64,000 nucleotides of DNA from Pseudomonas weihenstephanensis (GCF_001043055.1 NZ_JYLF01000001.1:620001-684000); one strand, 5' to 3'; shown: positions 17,041-26,779, numbered from the stretch's first letter. Notes: a model not told the origin generated them from the letters alone. Made by a program: numbers and translations.

Positions 17041-19092
17041 TTACATAATGACGGCATTGTTGCGCTGCGCCTGCTTCAGAAAAATGCTCAATTCCCGTGC
17101 AATCAGGGGCTTGCTGTACAAGTAACCCTGGCCTTCATGGCAGCCTTCATTGATCACGTACATCTCTTGCGACAGGGTTTCGACGCCCTCGGCAATCACT
17201 TGCATGCCCAAACTTTTACCGAGCTGGATGATGGCCCGCACGATGGTGGCATCGTCGTCATCGTCAATCAGGTCCTGCACAAAGCTTTTATCGATCTTGA
17301 TTTTGTCCAGCGGCAGGCTCTTGAGGTAGCTGAGCGACGAATAGCCTGTGCCAAAGTCATCAATGGCGATCAATGCCCCCGAGCGGCGCAGGCTCAGCAG
17401 GTGCTGGGCGGCGGTGCTGATGTCTTCCATCAGGCCGGTTTCAGTGACTTCCAGTTCCAGACTGCGCGCGGGTAAACGGTAAATTTGCAGCAGATTGTTG
17501 ACCATGCGCGGCAGGTCGGCGTGGTGCAGCTGCACGGTCGACAGGTTGACCGCCATGCGCAGCTCAGTGAAGCCCTGATCGTGCCACTCGCGCAATTGAT
17601 GACAGGCTTGATCCAGTACCCACTCGCCAATGGCGATGATGCTGCCGTTTTGTTCGGCCAGGGGGATGAACAAGTCAGGCGGCACCATGCCGTGTTCGGG
17701 GTGCTGCCAGCGTAACAGCGCCTCGACGCCGACTACGCGGTGATCGCTGTAGCGAATCTGCGGTTGATAGACCAGGTACAGCTGATTGCACAGCAAGGCG
17801 TCACGCAGGTCTTTTTCCAACTCTCGCCTGCGGCGTATCTCGCTGTCGACGCTGGCGATGTAGAACTGGTAACGGCTGCGCGAGCGGCTCTTGGCCAAGG
17901 TCATGGTCTGCTCGGCCTTTTGCAGCAATTTTTCGCTGGTGTCGCCATCTTCGGGGAACAGCGTGATACCGATGGTGGCCCGCAGTCGAATCGTCTGTTC
18001 TGCCAGCGAAAACGGGGTTTCGAGGTCGTCGAGAATACTTTGCGCCAACTCGGCCACCTGATAAGGCTGGTCGATATCGGCCTGCACCAGGGCAAATTGG
18101 TCACCGCCCAGGCGGGCGAGGGCGCCCAGTCGGCCGCTGTGAGAGCGCAGACGGTCAGCAACGGCCATCAGCAGTTGGTCGCCGGTCTGGTAGCCATATT
18201 GCTCGTTGATACTTTTGAAATCGTCCAGGCCCACGCACAACACGCCCACCCTGCGTTGCAAGCGCCCGGCATCGAATAAAATCTTGGCCAGTTGCGTTTG
18301 CAGTTGCTGGCGATTGGGCAGGCCGGTCAGAAAGTCGTACTGGGCCATGCGCAGCAGGGTGTTTTCGGCTTCGTGGCGCAGGTGCGTATTGCGTTCTATT
18401 GAGGTCAGTAACTGGTTGGCGGTGTTGATCCAGATCCCCAGTTCGTTTTTTTCGTGGCCCTTGAGCAACGGCAACAGGTGTTCGCTGGGACGGTCGGGGT
18501 TGATCGTGCTCAGGTGCTCAATCATGCGCGACAACGGTTTGGTCAGCAGCCAGTGATAGATCAGGTACAGCACCAGCCCCATCAGCAGGGCGCGCAGTAC
18601 ACCGGAGATGAAAATAATCCCGGAATTGACCAGAAACCCGTCGCCATAGGTCGCGGTGTCCAGGGTGATGGTCAAATCGCCGTAGTACTCGCTGTAAGGG
18701 CCGCGACCGACCAGAGGGGTGACGAAGGTGAGTTCCTTGCCCAGAAACACATCTGTCAGCCAGCGGCTGGAGGCTTCTCGCAGCGGTCGGGACTTTTGCG
18801 CCAGGGTGGTTTCTTTAGGGTGCCCGATAGAGGCCTGGCGTACGGCTTCGTCCTGAAACAGCCCCTCGATCACTTGCATGGCCATTTCGCGGTCCAGGCT
18901 ATAAACGGCCTGGGTCGAAGGGTCGCGAAACATGTCGAGAATGCGTTCGGCGTCATTGTTGATCGACTGCCGGGTTTTGTAGGCGTCGAACACAATTTGC
19001 GCGCAGCTGAGCACCACCCCGACGACCAGCGCTGACAGCAGCACGATCCGGAGCAACTTGACTGACAAGCTGTTTTTAAGTTCCAGCTTCAA
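17041..19092 (-). CDS. bifA: c-di-GMP phosphodiesterase BifA (degenerate GGDEF plus EAL)
   Basis: 683 residues. Two membrane helices (about 13-35 and 155-180) bracket a periplasmic sensor region; a HAMP-like linker, GGDEF domain (about 250-415) and EAL domain (about 425-670) follow. The GGDEF signature reads GGDQF at 329-333, so cyclase activity is not expected. The EAL motif is intact (VGVEALLRW, 457-459) with DDFGTGYSS and the downstream E of AEGVET. This matches BifA, which lowers c-di-GMP to favour swarming and limit biofilm. Next to sodB, as in P. aeruginosa. It is probably monocistronic. Confidence 0.9.
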   Translation of the reverse strand: MKLELKNSLSVKLLRIVLLSALVVGVVLSCAQIVFDAYKTRQSINNDAERILDMFRDPSTQAVYSLDREMAMQVIEGLFQDEAVRQASIGHPKETTLAQKSRPLREASSRWLTDVFLGKELTFVTPLVGRGPYSEYYGDLTITLDTATYGDGFLVNSGIIFISGVLRALLMGLVLYLIYHWLLTKPLSRMIEHLSTINPDRPSEHLLPLLKGHEKNELGIWINTANQLLTSIERNTHLRHEAENTLLRMAQYDFLTGLPNRQQLQTQLAKILFDAGRLQRRVGVLCVGLDDFKSINEQYGYQTGDQLLMAVADRLRSHSGRLGALARLGGDQFALVQADIDQPYQVAELAQSILDDLETPFSLAEQTIRLRATIGITLFPEDGDTSEKLLQKAEQTMTLAKSRSRSRYQFYIASVDSEIRRRRELEKDLRDALLCNQLYLVYQPQIRYSDHRVVGVEALLRWQHPEHGMVPPDLFIPLAEQNGSIIAIGEWVLDQACHQLREWHDQGFTELRMAVNLSTVQLHHADLPRMVNNLLQIYRLPARSLELEVTETGLMEDISTAAQHLLSLRRSGALIAIDDFGTGYSSLSYLKSLPLDKIKIDKSFVQDLIDDDDDATIVRAIIQLGKSLGMQVIAEGVETLSQEMYVINEGCHEGQGYLYSKPLIARELSIFLKQAQRNNAVIM

Positions 19093-19312
19093 AGAGCGCT
19101 TCCTTGTTTCCGGCCGATGATATCAAGTAGCCATGACTGTGGGTAATCCCTCGCAGACACTCTTCGCTTTCAAAACGTTGATGCGGCCATGCTGTGCACA
19201 CTGTGTCGGTCTTGTGCCTGCTGAACTTGAGCCGGTGCCGAAGAATATTTCAGTGGTTTGATTCTAGCTGGCGTTAGTGCACCGGCCAGTGGGGCACGGA
19301 CTTTTCAGCAGG

Positions 19313-19342
19313 CAAAAAAAACCCGGCAATGCCGGGTTTTTT
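19313..19342 (-). terminator. Intrinsic terminator of sodB
   Basis: ACCCGGCA/TGCCGGGT stem at 19321-19337 flanked by an A run on the left and T run on the right, active for sodB on the minus strand. Confidence 0.9.
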
Positions 19343-19356
19343 ATCTGGCGCATCGC

Positions 19357-19953
19357 TTAAGCGGTGAAGGTTTTGCCTTCGAACTGCTCGGCCACGAACT
19401 TCCAGTTAACGAGGTTCCAGAACGCTTCTACATACTTCGGACGTACGTTGCGGTAGTCGATGTAGTAAGCGTGTTCCCACACGTCGCAGGTCAGCAGCGG
19501 GGTGTCGCCGCTGGTCAGCGGGTTACCGGCGCCGATGGTGCTGGCCAGTGCCAGGGAACCGTCAGCCTTTTTCACCAGCCAGCCCCAGCCGGAACCGAAG
19601 GTGCCGATGGAGGTTTTGCTGAATTCTTCTTTGAACGTGTCGAACGAGCCGAACGAGGCGTTGATCGCTTCAGCCAGTGCGCCAGTCGGTTGGCCGCCGC
19701 CGTTTGGCGTCATGCAGTTCCAGTAGAACGTGTGGTTCCACACTTGGGCTGCGTTGTTGAAGATACCGCCCGAAGAGGTTTTAACGATCTCTTCCAGGGT
19801 TTTGCCTTCAAACTCGGTGCCTGGCACCAGGTTGTTCAGGTTCACGACGTAGGTGTTGTGGTGCTTGTCGTGGTGAAACTCCAGGGTTTCTTTGGAGATG
19901 TGCGGCTGCAGGGCATCGTGTGCGTACGGCAGCGGCGGCAATTCGAAAGCCAT
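19357..19953 (-). CDS. sodB: Superoxide dismutase [Fe] SodB
   Basis: 198 residues. Iron-SOD landmarks: [20 protein letters not shown], first metal His in the [13 protein letters not shown] region, second in [14 protein letters not shown], and the Asp/His pair in [14 protein letters not shown]. The [10 protein letters not shown] and [11 protein letters not shown] stretches favour the iron type. Detoxifies superoxide in the cytoplasm. ATG 19953 with AGGAGA upstream is preferred over an in-frame start at 20001. Confidence 0.97.
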   Translation of the reverse strand: MAFELPPLPYAHDALQPHISKETLEFHHDKHHNTYVVNLNNLVPGTEFEGKTLEEIVKTSSGGIFNNAAQVWNHTFYWNCMTPNGGGQPTGALAEAINASFGSFDTFKEEFSKTSIGTFGSGWGWLVKKADGSLALASTIGAGNPLTSGDTPLLTCDVWEHAYYIDYRNVRPKYVEAFWNLVNWKFVAEQFEGKTFTA

Positions 19954-20076
19954 GTTGATTCTCCTAATCAGGTCAGTTGCGATGAGCGCAAGGCCGATCA
20001 CGGGCGGCCAAACACGCGCCGATGAGTTTTTACTCTTCGCGGCGCAGGGTCAGGATCATAGCACCGGGGTGACGCC

Positions 20077-20169
20077 TTAACCACGCAACAACTGTGTGGA
20101 ATAGAGGTTCCAGCGCGATTGATAGAAAAACTCGATGGGTTCGGGCGCGTCTTTTTTGTCCTCGATCAC
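20077..20169 (-). CDS. Possible 30-residue ORF coupled to argO
   Basis: GTG 20169 overlaps the argO stop as GTGA and opens a 30-residue frame rich in charged and aromatic residues (IEDKKDAPEPIEFFYQSRWN...), ending at TAA 20077. Composition looks protein-like, and the overlap suggests coupling, but there is no clear ribosome site and no family known to me. It could equally be untranslated trailer. Confidence 0.3.
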   Translation of the reverse strand: MIEDKKDAPEPIEFFYQSRWNLYSTQLLRG

Positions 20170-20768
20170 CCGGCAACAATCAACTGCACGGCCACGGTGT
20201 ACATCATCACGGCCACCAGCAAATCGAGCAGGCGCCAGGTGCCGGGACGGGCCAGCCACGGTGCCAGCCATGCCGCGCCGAGGGCCAGGGTGAAGAACCA
20301 CAACAGTGAAGCGCTGGCTGCACCGATGACATAAGCGCCGGGTACACTTTGCTGCGCCCCCAGCGAGCCGATCAGCAAAACGGTGTCGAGGTACACATGG
20401 GGGTTGAGCAGGGTGACGGCCAATGCACTGAGCATCACCGCCTTGAGCGAGCGGGCGGTTTGCCCCGCCGATTGTTCAAGGCTGGAATTAGAAAAGGCGC
20501 GGCGCAGCGCCTGGGTGCCGTACCACAACAAAAACACAGCGCCACCCCAGCGCGCCACGCTGAGCAGGATGGGGTTTTGCGCCAAAATCGTCGCTAGCCC
20601 GAACACCCCGGCAGCCACGAGCAAGGCGTCGCATACCACACAAAATGCCGCCACTGGCAGGTGGTGTTCTCGGCGCAGGCTTTGCGCCAGCACGAAAGCA
20701 TTTTGGGTGCCAATGGCCATAATCAGGCCGAACGCGACCAACAGGCCGTTGAGGTAGCTTTGCCACAT
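20166..20768 (-). CDS. argO: LysE/ArgO-type amino-acid exporter
   Basis: 200-residue inner-membrane protein of the LysE family with about six helices. It opens MWQSYLNGLLVAFGLIMAIG, and the family's GTQNAFVL motif follows; LLNPHVYLDTVLLIG lies mid-protein. It exports arginine (and probably lysine) when intracellular levels rise. It diverges from the argP regulator gene, the same pairing as E. coli argO and its activator ArgP, so ArgP control from the shared 110-base gap is likely. Confidence 0.87.
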   Translation of the reverse strand: MWQSYLNGLLVAFGLIMAIGTQNAFVLAQSLRREHHLPVAAFCVVCDALLVAAGVFGLATILAQNPILLSVARWGGAVFLLWYGTQALRRAFSNSSLEQSAGQTARSLKAVMLSALAVTLLNPHVYLDTVLLIGSLGAQQSVPGAYVIGAASASLLWFFTLALGAAWLAPWLARPGTWRLLDLLVAVMMYTVAVQLIVAG

Positions 20769-20878
20769 AAGAATTACTCGTCTAACTACAGCGCGGGGAG
20801 CGGTGTGCTGCTGGCTATTCTCCGGTCGTTAGAGGTATAAGAAAAACCAATATTGCTGATCGCTCATTAGGAAAACTG

Positions 20879-21772
20879 ATGTTCGACTATAAATTACTCT
20901 CCGCGCTGGCGGCGGTGGTGGAACAAGCGGGTTTCGAACGTGCGGCGCAGGTGTTGGGGCTGTCACAATCGGCCATTTCCCAACGCATCAAATTGCTCGA
21001 AGCGCGCATCGGTCAGCCTGTGTTGATACGTGCGACACCGCCCAGCCCCACCGAGATCGGGCGCCGTTTGCTCAACCATGTGCAGCAAGTGCGTTTACTA
21101 GAACGTGATCTGCAAAGCGCTGTGCCTGCGCTGGACGACGAAGGTTTGCCGGAGCGTCTGCGCATTGCCTTGAACGCCGACAGCCTGGCCACGTGGTGGG
21201 CGCAGGCGGTGGGAGATTTTTGCGCCGAACAGCACCTGTTGTTGGACTTGGTGGTCGAGGACCAGACCGTAGGCCTCAAACGCATGCGTGCCGGTGAAGT
21301 GGCGGCGTGTTTGTGTGCCAATGAACGCCCGGTGGCGGGTGCGCGCAGTGTGTTGCTGGGTGCCATGCGGTATCGGGCGTTGGCCAGCCCTGCGTTTATT
21401 GCGCGGCATTTCCCGCAGGGGGTGAGCGCAGCGTTACTGCCAAAAACCCCCGCGCTGGTCTTTGGCCCGGACGATTTCTTACAACACCGTTATCTGGCTT
21501 CGTTGGGGGTGGACGGTGGTTTCGAGCATCATCTGTGCCCGTCTTCCGAAGGCTTTATTCGCTTGACCGAGGCTGGGCTGGGCTGGGGGTTAGTCCCCGA
21601 GCTGCAAGTGCGCGAACAACTTGAAAGCGCAACACTGGTGGAGCTTTTGCCAGATAAACCGATTGACGTGCCACTGTACTGGCATCATTGGCGCAACGGC
21701 GGACAACTGCTGGGGCAACTGACCGAACATTTATCGCGTTCGGCGCCGCGCTGGTTAGTGCCTTTGGCCTGA
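20879..21772 (+). CDS. argP: LysR-family regulator ArgP (IciA)
   Basis: 297 residues. N-terminal helix-turn-helix FERAAQVLGLSQSAISQRIKLLEARIG (about residues 19-46) and a C-terminal effector domain. Sequence (MFDYKLLSALAAVVEQAGFE) and the divergent argO neighbour identify ArgP, the arginine/lysine-responsive activator of argO. ATG 20879 has AGGAAAA upstream. Confidence 0.87.
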   Translation: MFDYKLLSALAAVVEQAGFERAAQVLGLSQSAISQRIKLLEARIGQPVLIRATPPSPTEIGRRLLNHVQQVRLLERDLQSAVPALDDEGLPERLRIALNADSLATWWAQAVGDFCAEQHLLLDLVVEDQTVGLKRMRAGEVAACLCANERPVAGARSVLLGAMRYRALASPAFIARHFPQGVSAALLPKTPALVFGPDDFLQHRYLASLGVDGGFEHHLCPSSEGFIRLTEAGLGWGLVPELQVREQLESATLVELLPDKPIDVPLYWHHWRNGGQLLGQLTEHLSRSAPRWLVPLA

Positions 21773-21824
21773 TATCCAGCGTTTAAACAGCAGGCAGCAC
21801 GCATTAGAGCATTTGGAGCGATTG

Positions 21825-22823
21825 ATGAAGATTCTGGTCACCGGCGCAAGCGGCTTCATTGGCGGACGCTTTGCGCGTTTTGCCCTGGAGCAGGGCTTTG
21901 ACGTACGGGTCAGTGGGCGGCGTGCCGACGGTGTTGAACACCTGGTGCGGCGTGGCGCTGAGTTTATTCCGGGTGATTTGACCGATGGCTTGCTGGTGCG
22001 CGACCTGTGCGTCGACATCGACGCCGTGGTGCATTGTGCGGGCGCCGTCAGTGCGTGGGGCCGTGCGCAGGACTTGCAGCGCGACAACGTGCTGGTTACC
22101 GAAAACGTGGTCGAAGCCTGCTTGAAACAGCGCGTACGGCGCCTGGTGCACTTGTCTTCGGCCTCGCTGTATTTCGACGGCCGCTCACATGTGGGCCTGA
22201 GCGAAGAACAGGTGCCAAGACGTTTGAGCCACACCTATGCCGCCACCAAAAACCTGGCCGAGCAAAAAGTCTTCGGCGCCCAAGAGTTCGGCCTTGAAGT
22301 GATCGCCTTGCGCCCGCGCATGGTGACGGGGGCGGGGGACATGAGCCTGTTTCCGCGTTTGCTTCAAATGCAGCGCAAAGGCCGTTTGGCGATCATCGGC
22401 AACGGGCTTAACAAAGTCGACTTCACCAGTGTGCAAAATCTTAACGAAGCCCTGCTCAGCAGCGTGCTGGCCACAGGTTCGGCATTGGGCAAGGCGTACA
22501 ACATCAGTAATGGCACGCCGATCCCGTTCTGGGACGTGGTCAATTATGTGATGCGCCAAATGAATGTAGCGCCGGTTACGCGTTACCGTGGCTACGGCTC
22601 AGCGTACAGCTTGAGTGCGCTCAGTGAAGTTGCCTGTAAACTGTGGCCCGGTCAGCCCGAGCCGAAACGCTCGCGCTTGCGCACGCAGGAAATGAGCAAA
22701 GACTTCACGCTCGATATCAGTCGCGCCCGGCATTGCCTGGACTACGACCCAAAAGTCAGCGTGTGGGCGGCGCTTGATGAGTTCTGTGGCTGGTGGAAAG
22801 CCCAGGAATCGCCCTACCGTTAA
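21825..22823 (+). CDS. NAD-dependent epimerase/dehydratase (extended SDR)
   Basis: 332 residues. Extended SDR fold with MKILVTGASGFIGGRFA (GxxGxxG nucleotide motif at residues 7-13) and the catalytic YAATK (HTYAATKNLAEQ) around residue 146. Resembles the 3-beta-hydroxysteroid dehydrogenase/isomerase-like group; the substrate cannot be assigned. ATG 21825 has TTGGAG upstream and is favoured over 21813. Confidence 0.78.
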   Translation: MKILVTGASGFIGGRFARFALEQGFDVRVSGRRADGVEHLVRRGAEFIPGDLTDGLLVRDLCVDIDAVVHCAGAVSAWGRAQDLQRDNVLVTENVVEACLKQRVRRLVHLSSASLYFDGRSHVGLSEEQVPRRLSHTYAATKNLAEQKVFGAQEFGLEVIALRPRMVTGAGDMSLFPRLLQMQRKGRLAIIGNGLNKVDFTSVQNLNEALLSSVLATGSALGKAYNISNGTPIPFWDVVNYVMRQMNVAPVTRYRGYGSAYSLSALSEVACKLWPGQPEPKRSRLRTQEMSKDFTLDISRARHCLDYDPKVSVWAALDEFCGWWKAQESPYR

Positions 22824-22869
22824 ACACCCGTACTGCCGATGAACCCGATGAAGGTTCAAGGACGATCAA

Positions 22870-22898
22870 GGCGCGAGTCAGCGGTTTATACTCGCGCC
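22870..22898. repeat. Hairpin before the coiled-coil membrane protein gene
   Basis: GGCGCGAGT (22870-22878) pairs perfectly with ACTCGCGCC (22890-22898). TTTATACT at 22885-22892 within it resembles a -10 element, so the hairpin may overlap the promoter of the gene at 22935. Confidence 0.5.
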
Positions 22899-22934
22899 AT
22901 TCAGCTTTCACTCAGGTTTTGAATAAGGTTTGCC

Positions 22935-23795
22935 ATGCGTAACGATGCCCGCGACGACTTCGATGATGTCCCGACCCTGCGAGCCACGGTCGATGACCAC
23001 GATGAACTGGCCACCCCAACCGGTGCCCGAGAACGCACCACGGTGTATTCGCGCAACACCCCTGTGAACAAGGTCAAGGCGCCCACCACTGGCCCACTGT
23101 GGGCACTGCTCGGCGCGGTCTTGCTGGCGTTTGCCGGGTTGGCGTGGTGGAGTTTTCAGCAGTTGTCGATGATGGAGCAGCAACTGGTGGCCACCCAGGA
23201 AAGCTTTGCACGCATCAGCGAAGAAGCGGCGGGGCGCTTGCAAGCCATCTCCGGCAAAGTGGTGGCCAGTGAATCCACCCTCAACAGCGGCAGCGAAGCG
23301 CTGAAGTTGCAGATCAAGCAGCTTGAAGAAAAACTCCTTGAGCAGAGCAAGCAACAGCAAGGCGCTGTGGTGGGCCAGCAAGGTGAGCTGGACAAACGCT
23401 TTGAGCAAATCAATGCGGCGATTGTGGCGCAAGTGACCGCTCAGCAAGCGGACAGCACACAACGGGCCACTGAGGTGAAGGCATTAGGCACCGAACTGGC
23501 CACACTCAAAGCCACCGTCGCGGAGCAGGGCAAGCTGGACGCCCAGCTCAAAAGTTTAAGTGCCGATGTGGCTGCGTTGAAAAAACAGGGCAACCCGGCT
23601 GCGGCCATTCAGCGCCTGGAGCAAGATTTGATCGTGCTCAAGAGCGAACTGGAAACCCGTCCGGCAGCGCCAGCGGCCCCGGCGCAAGGTGCCAACACCG
23701 CCGAGTTTGACCTGTTCCGTGGGCAAGTCACACGTAACATCAACACCTTGCAAAGCCAGATCCAAAACCTGCAAAAACAGATCAGCGCCAAGTAA
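22935..23795 (+). CDS. Membrane-anchored coiled-coil protein
   Basis: 286 residues. An acidic, polar N-terminal cytoplasmic part (about 1-53) is followed by one membrane helix (TGPLWALLGAVLLAFAGLAWW, about 54-74). A long Gln/Glu/Lys-rich region then runs to the end with heptad character (LKLQIKQLEEKLLEQSKQQQ, LQSQIQNLQKQISAK). Such proteins are often labelled 'ATPase' in Pseudomonas, but no Walker motif is present. The coiled coil would face the periplasm, suggesting a structural or scaffold role. Function unknown. Confidence 0.72.
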   Translation: MRNDARDDFDDVPTLRATVDDHDELATPTGARERTTVYSRNTPVNKVKAPTTGPLWALLGAVLLAFAGLAWWSFQQLSMMEQQLVATQESFARISEEAAGRLQAISGKVVASESTLNSGSEALKLQIKQLEEKLLEQSKQQQGAVVGQQGELDKRFEQINAAIVAQVTAQQADSTQRATEVKALGTELATLKATVAEQGKLDAQLKSLSADVAALKKQGNPAAAIQRLEQDLIVLKSELETRPAAPAAPAQGANTAEFDLFRGQVTRNINTLQSQIQNLQKQISAK

Positions 23796-23925
23796 GCACG
23801 CGTAGCCGCAGCTTTCGTAGAATCGATACTCGCGCAGTGTCAGGCTGGTCGAGTTGTCAGGTTCTACGCTTGCTGAGCAACCGGACGTCGCCTTTGGCAA
23901 CGGCTACGTCATGGGTTGCGAGCGA

Positions 23926-25443
23926 TTACCGGGCCTTGTCTTCACGCCCGCGCAGCACTTGATTGGGCATGGCAATTGCCGCACACAAACCCAGCACTGA
24001 AATGGCTGCGCTGACGCTCAGTAAATGGCGGAAGGTCACCTGTAACTCGGCCCGCAAGTTGTCCAGCGCGGGGCCTTGAACCGCGTTGAGTCCGTCCAGC
24101 AGCACGTTGCCCGAACTGCCTTCGCCCAGCAGCGGCTGGCCCATGATCGGGGTGATCAACGAATCGTGCAGTAACGCCAACAGCAGTGCCGACATCAACG
24201 CCACGCCCATCGCGCCGCCCAGCGAACGAAACAGGTTGGTGGTGCTGGTCGCCACGCCGATATCGCGTTGCGCCACGCTGTTTTGTGCCCCCACCAGTGA
24301 GGTCGGAAATTGCATGCCCGAGGCGATCCCGCTGAGCAGCATGAATACACCGCTCAGCAGTTCGGCACTCGGCGGGCTGAGGGCCATGCCGAGAATCGCC
24401 AAGGGCATTAACACTGCGCCGCCCAAAATTATCGGCTTGTAATGCCCGGTCACGGACGTCCTGCGCCCGGCAAAGTACGCGCCGATGGGCAAGCCGATGG
24501 CCAGCGGCAGCAAGTGCAAGGCCGCGCTGTCGGCACCGGCGCCGGTGATGCTCTGGTATCGCAGCGGCATCAGTACGATCAACGAGATGGCCTGAAAACT
24601 GGTGAAGAACACGGTGCACCAGCACAGCACCGCACTGCGATTGGCAAACAGGTGCATGGGCAGCAGCGGTTCTGGCGCCCGTCGTTCATGCCACACAAAC
24701 AGCAGCAGTGCGATCAGCGAGGCGCTCAGTAACATCAGCACCTGCTCACTGCGCCAGCTCTGGCCTTGGCCAATCAGCGTGATGCCCAGCAGCAAGGAAC
24801 TCAGGCCGATAATCATCAGCACCGTACCCAGGTAATCAATGATCGGTTTGCGCTGTGGCACCGGCAGCCCGACCAGGGTGCGGTGGGCGATCCACCACGA
24901 CACCAGCCCCAAGGGCAAGTTGATCAAAAACACCCAGCGCCACGACAGGTATTCGGTCATGTAACCGCCCAATACTGGCCCGGCGACGCTGGCCAGCGCG
25001 TACATGCTGCTGAAATACCCCTGGTAGCGACCGCGTTCGCGCGGGGGCACGATGTCCCCGATGATGGCCTGGCTGACCGAGATCATCCCGCCCGCACCAA
25101 TGCCTTGAATGATCCGAGCCAGTACCAACTGCTCCATGTTTTGCGCCAACCCGCAAAACAGCGAGGCCACGGTAAACAGGCCCATGCCAAACAACATCAG
25201 GCGCCGCCGGCCATACAGGTCGCCAAGTTTGCCGTAGATCGGCACGGCCACCGTCATGGCCACCATGTAGCCTGAAATCACCCAGGCCAGTTGGCTGACA
25301 TCTTTGAACTGGGCGGAGATAGCGGGCATCGAGACCGCCACGATGGTCTGGTCCAGCGCACCGAGGAAAATGGCCAGCATCAGGGCGACCAGGATGCTGC
25401 GAATGGCGGGTTTGGCTTGGGCGGGTTGGTTCAGACTGCTCAT
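23926..25443 (-). CDS. DHA2 (EmrB/QacA-type) MFS drug efflux transporter
   Basis: 505 residues from ATG 25443 with about 14 predicted membrane helices. Family motifs: LGALDQTIVAVSMPAI (motif D1 region), GKLGDLYGRRRLML (motif A) and LARIIQGIGAGGMIS (motif B), then GPVLGGYMTEYLSWRWVFLIN (motif C). It exports drugs or toxic compounds by proton antiport. No membrane-fusion partner gene is adjacent, so it probably works alone in the inner membrane. Substrate unknown. Confidence 0.87.
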   Translation of the reverse strand: MSSLNQPAQAKPAIRSILVALMLAIFLGALDQTIVAVSMPAISAQFKDVSQLAWVISGYMVAMTVAVPIYGKLGDLYGRRRLMLFGMGLFTVASLFCGLAQNMEQLVLARIIQGIGAGGMISVSQAIIGDIVPPRERGRYQGYFSSMYALASVAGPVLGGYMTEYLSWRWVFLINLPLGLVSWWIAHRTLVGLPVPQRKPIIDYLGTVLMIIGLSSLLLGITLIGQGQSWRSEQVLMLLSASLIALLLFVWHERRAPEPLLPMHLFANRSAVLCWCTVFFTSFQAISLIVLMPLRYQSITGAGADSAALHLLPLAIGLPIGAYFAGRRTSVTGHYKPIILGGAVLMPLAILGMALSPPSAELLSGVFMLLSGIASGMQFPTSLVGAQNSVAQRDIGVATSTTNLFRSLGGAMGVALMSALLLALLHDSLITPIMGQPLLGEGSSGNVLLDGLNAVQGPALDNLRAELQVTFRHLLSVSAAISVLGLCAAIAMPNQVLRGREDKAR

Positions 25444-25578
25444 CAATACACCTGTGGGCGCAAAGGCACAGGCGCGGCCGCCTGTGGCGTAATGGCGCCC
25501 AGTGTACTGGATAGCTGGCTAACGGATGTGCGCAAAATCGGTGCAGGCGTTATTCCAGCAACGGGTGCACCGACCTTG

Positions 25579-25755
25579 TTATCGCAGTGCGCTAAATGCG
25601 GCATTCAACGAGTTGCAGTGCTCGCCCTGGCAACTGGCGGTAAAGCGTGGGGACAAGCGTGTTTGCTCAGCGCGGTAGCAGGCGCTGGCGAACAGTACGG
25701 CGGCAGCCAATACAACAAACGCGGTCATGCATCTGGCTTTTGTTTTCGTGGTCAT
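25579..25755 (-). CDS. Small exported or membrane protein
   Basis: 58 residues from ATG 25755 (MTTKTKARCMTAFVVLAAAV), a signal-like helix followed by ASACYRAEQT, a Cys that could be lipidated but with a non-standard lipobox. Two more Cys (SCQGEHCN) may form a disulphide. The ribosome site AGGAG (25765-25769) gives correct spacing to this ATG and not to the ATG at 25764. I do not recognise the family. Confidence 0.5.
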   Translation of the reverse strand: MTTKTKARCMTAFVVLAAAVLFASACYRAEQTRLSPRFTASCQGEHCNSLNAAFSALR

Positions 25756-25873
25756 GGCAGTCATCTCCTGATACCTAGACGTCACACTTTTAAAGCTAGT
25801 ACAGACCATCGGACTTGCCACGCCCGTTGTACGACTGCCTTTGTAAGCCTTCATCCCTCAAATGGACTACCTG

Positions 25874-26779
25874 TTACAAACCTGTGTCCCACGCAGGCTC
25901 TGCTGTGAAACGCTCTGCCAGAAAGTCGAGCATGCTGCGCAGCGCGGCCGGCATGTGTTTGCGCGAGGCGTACACGGCATAAATGTTCATCACCCTGGGT
26001 TCGGCCTCGGGCAGCAAGCGCACCAGATCGCCGCGATGCACATGCACGCCGGCCTGATAGCTGGGCAGCAATGAAATGCCTGCGCCCGCGAGGGTCGCGC
26101 TGAGCAACGTACTGGCCTCGTTGGCGCTGATATTGCCTTGTACGGGCACCGACACGTCTTCGCCCTGGCAGGTGAAATGCCACAGGCTTTTGCCGAAATA
26201 GGAATGGGTCAGGCAGTTGTGCAGGCTCAGGTCATCTACCTGCCGTGGCGTTGCGTGCTCACGCAAGTACGCGGGTGCCGCGCACAGCACCGAACGGCAC
26301 ACGGTCAATTTGCGGGCAATCAAACTGGGGTCCAGCTCATTACTGGTGCGGATTGCCAGGTCGATGCGCTCGTCCACCAGATTCACGGTGCGGTCGAGCA
26401 TTTGCAGATCAATGGTGACGCCGGGGTTGAGGCGTACATAGTCGGTCACTGCCGCGGCCAGTTGTGATTGCCCGAACGAAGTGCTGACGCTGATGCGCAA
26501 CAGGCCGCGAGGCGCATCCCCGGCGGTGCTGACAGCGGCCTGCAGGTCTTCGGACAGTTCCAGTAATTGGCGGCAGCGGGGCAGGGTTTCATTGCCTGCG
26601 GCCGTCAGGCTCAGTTTGCGCGTGGTGCGGTGCAGCAACCGCGCGCCCACCCATTCTTCCAGCTCAGCCAAATAGCGCGACACCACCGGGCGCGACAGGT
26701 CCAGGTGATCGGCCGCCGCTGACTGGCTGCCGAGGTCGACGACGGTGACGAACACCCGCATTGCAATGAGACGGTCCAT
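25874..26779 (-). CDS. LysR-family transcriptional regulator
   Basis: 301 residues. N-terminal helix-turn-helix GSQSAAADHLDLSRPVVSRYLAELEEWVG followed by a substrate-binding domain with TSNELDPSLIARKL and a C-terminal LAERF end. Divergent from the metallo-hydrolase gene at 26893 with a 113-base gap, so those two enzymes (26893, 27826) are the likely targets. Effector unknown. Confidence 0.83.
   Translation of the reverse strand: MDRLIAMRVFVTVVDLGSQSAAADHLDLSRPVVSRYLAELEEWVGARLLHRTTRKLSLTAAGNETLPRCRQLLELSEDLQAAVSTAGDAPRGLLRISVSTSFGQSQLAAAVTDYVRLNPGVTIDLQMLDRTVNLVDERIDLAIRTSNELDPSLIARKLTVCRSVLCAAPAYLREHATPRQVDDLSLHNCLTHSYFGKSLWHFTCQGEDVSVPVQGNISANEASTLLSATLAGAGISLLPSYQAGVHVHRGDLVRLLPEAEPRVMNIYAVYASRKHMPAALRSMLDFLAERFTAEPAWDTGL

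Noticed and set aside
22935..23795. ATPase label for the coiled-coil protein
   Set aside because: No Walker A or B motif is present; heptad-rich sequence explains such annotations.
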